Source: Ardenticatenaceae bacterium
GTDB lineage: Bacteria; Chloroflexota; Anaerolineae; Promineifilales; Promineifilaceae
Direction: 5' to 3'
DNA: 64,000 bases
Assembly (NCBI GenBank): GCA_020634565.1
Contig: JACKBN010000004.1
Location: 310,001-374,000, forward strand
Shown here: piece by piece, positions 63,001 through 64,000 of the stretch
Numbering within the stretch: position 1 is the stretch's first letter
Layout of the letters: every line of letters starts with the position of its first letter
Translations under genes and position numbers: made by a program
The notes under the pieces: generated by a model
Database searches by the model: none
The model's input: only the letters and a program-made list of their open reading frames with translations
What the model was told of the DNA's origin: nothing

Positions 63001-64000
63001 CTGGCCTGGACGCGCCGGAATGGAACAGCGCCGCCGCCGTCGCCGACCTGAACGGCGATGGCTGGCCCGATCTGTTTGTTGGCGCGTACATCAGCTTGCA
63101 AAATCAGATTCCGCATCCCAGCGGCGCGTTCCCGCAGGATTATTATGGCCTGCCGGATCGGATGTATCTCAACAACGGCGACGGCACTTTCCGCGAGGTA
63201 ACGCTCGATGTGGGCCTGGTGCGGGAAGAGCGGGCGCTGGGGGCACTTTTTAGCGATCTGGATGATGACGGCCGTTTTGAACTGTACATTGCCAACGACG
63301 GCCAACCGAATCGGCTGTACACGGCCGTTCCCGACGACAGCCCCGCCGGTTTCCACTTTGAAGATTTGAGCCTCAGCGCCGACATCGGCGACTCCGGTAG
63401 CGGCATGGGCGTGACGGGTGGCGATTATGATGGCGACGGCCGTTTTGACCTGTTTGTCACCAATTGGGAAGCGGAGCTGAACGCCCTTTACCGCAATGAG
63501 ATGGATGAGCGGGACGAACTGGTCTTCCGCTACAGCACCTACCGCATTGGTATCAGCGGCCTGGGCAGCAACATGACCGGCTGGGGCACCCACTTTGCTG
63601 ATTTTGACCAGGATGGCGACATTGATTTGATGACGGTAAACGGCCGTGTGCCCATCACCAATCTCAACTCTGATCCCGAGCTGGTGCGCTTTTACGGCAA
63701 CATGGCGCAGGAAGGCAAGCCGGGCCAGTTCCGCGAATGGACGCGCCCCGTGGGCCTGCACGAGAATGGCGTGGGGCCGCTGCTGGCGCGCGGCAGCGCC
63801 ATGGCCGACTATGACAACGACGGCGACCTGGACGTGGCCATCAACACGATTGGTGGTGCGCCTGCCTTGCTGCAAAACAACGGCGCCACGGGCAACTGGC
63901 TGCAAATTCAGCTCAATGGCTTTTATCCCGGTGCCGTGGTGGAAGTTGAGTTGCCAGACGGCCGTATTCTGCGACGTGAATGGCATGTAGGCAGCAGCTA
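60081..64000 (+). CDS. Giant lipoprotein: beta-propeller, di-haem cytochrome c peroxidase and FG-GAP repeats (cut by window edge)
   Basis: The frame opens with ATG 60081, ten bases after the diesterase stop, and stays open to the window end (over 1300 residues). Signal: VFLLFLMAAC (Cys 38). Residues about 45-380 are a ScyD/NHL-like beta-propeller (EFASGLLNPAGMAEMPDG, GPDGTIWLLEFAR). Residues about 400-800 are a MauG/CcpA-type peroxidase with haem motifs CATCHH (Cys 430) and CASCH (Cys 639), the LFFDPVLSGDQNISC start and FRTAPLRNVELTAPYFHSG. Then FG-GAP/VCBS repeats with calcium-type loops DYDQDGWQD, DFNLDGWPD, DLNGDGWPD, DYDGDGRFD, DFDQDGDID and DYDNDGDLD. The last residues (NWLQIQLNG...VELPDGRILRREW) begin an ASPIC/UnbV domain. 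Each module is well known; the combination is unusual. Likely an outer-surface oxidase or peroxidase. Confidence 0.88.
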   Translation, partial: MNELIFPKKQTRFLKASLRNSVAPLWLSVFLLFLMAACQPAPEPEPDPVLLTREFASGLLNPAGMAEMPDGAVLVAEEGTGNNDMSAGVSLIMPNGQVGRLISGLPSGRDSGDLSGVPFVKLSPDGLTLYTAHFNLGALYAMPASGSFSLSESPITAENLTKRMQPLNNVQLINPFDMTFDANGIPVVSDASGNGVAKETADGTTRFFHRFSSIKVENGSIDPVPTGIERVGHEYFVTLFGGCPYPADSGRLVAIDEDRHERVVVDGLNMPIDVARGPDGTIWLLEFARFRQDASCFSGEGYLANSGRLSRVSTNGELELVLDGLNFPTSVLPRANGSLLISQVFEGNIIEVYWGQPEAESLSAPETVAEVATTRQEFDDLDAVLQLVVGQQGLRPYPGTDRPADDPALVKLGQQLFFDPVLSGDQNISCATCHHPALAMGDGRALPIGTGGAGLGPQREFVEMVNLGAEEANQLVHNPFIGAFVPRNSPTILNSALLPVQFWDGRVDGYAGIVTTLENEVNQRQLTDALAAQAMFPVTSLHEMAGATLGHLLPEDIRRGLMSRLYQIPGYTEQFEALFGTPEPDITAVVAAIAAFERQFIMTNAPWDDYLAGDTTALTEQQKRGALLFYGEANTAVNCASCHAGDLFTDLHFHNLLVPQLGPGKGHGPEGRDDWGHAAVTFDARDRFTFRTAPLRNVELTAPYFHSGAYPTLALAIAHHADINGMATSYDPSQFLPPAFYSSVRPYNATDQLATAAPELINGLPLTEQEIADLVAFLQALTDPAAVDLHDFIPESVPSGFPLDPVPTGLTVPLGVADRGNTAVADTAPDPPEITNLQFSNVAAQAGLNFQHGAFRTGIFADPAAMMGGGLCWIDYDQDGWQDLYLVNSYAEDEIAYWQANGGLPTNALFRNQNGQFSDVSAQTGTNLALRGNGCLAADFNLDGWPDLFVTADGPNKLLWNQGDGTFAEGAAAAGLDAPEWNSAAAVADLNGDGWPDLFVGAYISLQNQIPHPSGAFPQDYYGLPDRMYLNNGDGTFREVTLDVGLVREERALGALFSDLDDDGRFELYIANDGQPNRLYTAVPDDSPAGFHFEDLSLSADIGDSGSGMGVTGGDYDGDGRFDLFVTNWEAELNALYRNEMDERDELVFRYSTYRIGISGLGSNMTGWGTHFADFDQDGDIDLMTVNGRVPITNLNSDPELVRFYGNMAQEGKPGQFREWTRPVGLHENGVGPLLARGSAMADYDNDGDLDVAINTIGGAPALLQNNGATGNWLQIQLNGFYPGAVVEVELPDGRILRREWHVGSS

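Larger units (their letters stand above)
1076..63965. repeat. Highly iterated palindrome ACGGCCGT, about 105 copies
   Basis: Exact ACGGCCGT copies found by eye start at: 1076, 2148, 3632, 4798, 4891, 5331, 5998, 6097, 6740, 6791, 7181, 8375, 9551, 10645, 10787, 12401, 12888, 13428, 13677, 14307, 14745, 15306, 15687, 15788, 16037, 16236, 16803, 17070, 17181, 17235, 17328, 17409, 18114, 18366, 19050, 19209, 19920, 20134, 21197, 21298, 21709, 22631, 22805, 23226, 23569, 23651, 24026, 24147, 24241, 25072, 25169, 25216, 25960, 26254, 26529, 27608, 27695, 27713, 28291, 28384, 28684, 28966, 29386, 30041, 30106, 30213, 30479, 31768, 32452, 33682, 34193, 34513, 36421, 36772, 39876, 40219, 40640, 41801, 43875, 44749, 48266, 49534, 50464, 50741, 51631, 52379, 54051, 54341, 54588, 55270, 57470, 58098, 59500, 59742, 61262, 61591, 61839, 61983, 62312, 62544, 63268, 63321, 63436, 63640, 63958. 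Chance predicts about one per 65 kb. All but 44749 are inside genes, on both strands. One-base variants (ACGGCCGC, ACGGCCGA, TCGGCCGT, GCGGCCGT) are also common. Confidence 0.92.

Noticed and set aside
1076..63965. ACGGCCGT as a by-product of high GC content or of one repeated protein domain
   Set aside because: The count is about 100 times chance at a moderate GC content, all three codon phases are used, and the host genes are unrelated.
62445..63986. 513-codon open frame opposite the FG-GAP repeats, with repetitive translation
   Set aside because: The repetition mirrors the calcium-loop repeats on the other strand; the plus strand is the coding strand.
1..64000. tRNA, rRNA, CRISPR or insertion sequence
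   Set aside because: No T-arm-like GGTTCGAATCC motifs in cloverleaf context, no rRNA segments, no regularly spaced repeats and no transposase frames were seen.

Overview
The window looks like a chromosomal segment of a Chloroflexota bacterium, probably Anaerolineae-like. This is inferred from gene content, not from a marker gene. Pointers are very large multi-GAF sensor proteins, lipoprotein solute-binding proteins with long acidic linkers behind the lipobox, a SufR-SufCBDSU iron-sulfur locus with a Rieske protein, and a giant secreted subtilase ending in a YLPVLR-type tail. I saw no rRNA, tRNA, CRISPR array, prophage or insertion sequence.

Layout. 1-10.4 kb (minus strand): a signalling cluster with three receiver-domain proteins (one cut by the window edge), a membrane multi-GAF protein without an output domain, a PF04672-type methyltransferase, a five-GAF histidine kinase, and a threonine synthase fused to a receiver domain. 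10.6-13.1 kb: a GH13 alpha-glucosidase-type enzyme, a YbaK-type deacylase and another receiver protein. 13.3-17.6 kb: a secreted S8 peptidase. 17.7-29.6 kb (plus strand): a tightly overlapping surface-glycan operon of GT2 glycosyltransferases, a GT39/sugar-binding/Wzm fusion and a Wzt ATPase. 29.7-38.0 kb: the SUF iron-sulfur locus, with sufT and sufR on the minus strand and sufC-sufB-sufD-rhodanese-sufS-sufU-Rieske on the plus strand. 38.2-41.8 kb: gyrA, a cold-shock-domain protein and tpx. 41.9-44.6 kb (minus): envelope proteins (PH-like, LysM, SLT/M23). 44.8-48.8 kb (minus): an oligopeptide ABC importer with a circularly permuted binding protein. 49.0-52.6 kb: polX, a CNBD-PP2C phosphatase and an SH3-like protein. 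52.7-60.1 kb: a glycerol-3-phosphate-type (ugp-like) uptake locus with SorC regulator, FGGY kinase, two permeases, binding protein and glycerophosphodiester phosphodiesterase. 60.1-64.0 kb: a giant lipoprotein fusing a beta-propeller, a di-haem peroxidase and FG-GAP repeats, cut by the right edge.

The most striking signal is not a gene. The palindromic octamer ACGGCCGT occurs about 105 times in 64 kb (about one expected by chance), almost always inside genes, on average every 600 bp. It behaves like the highly iterated palindrome HIP1 of cyanobacteria but has a different sequence. Other unusual items are the threonine synthase-receiver fusion, the GT39-Wzm fusion, the permuted binding protein, and a possible pseudoknotted RNA between sufD and the rhodanese gene.
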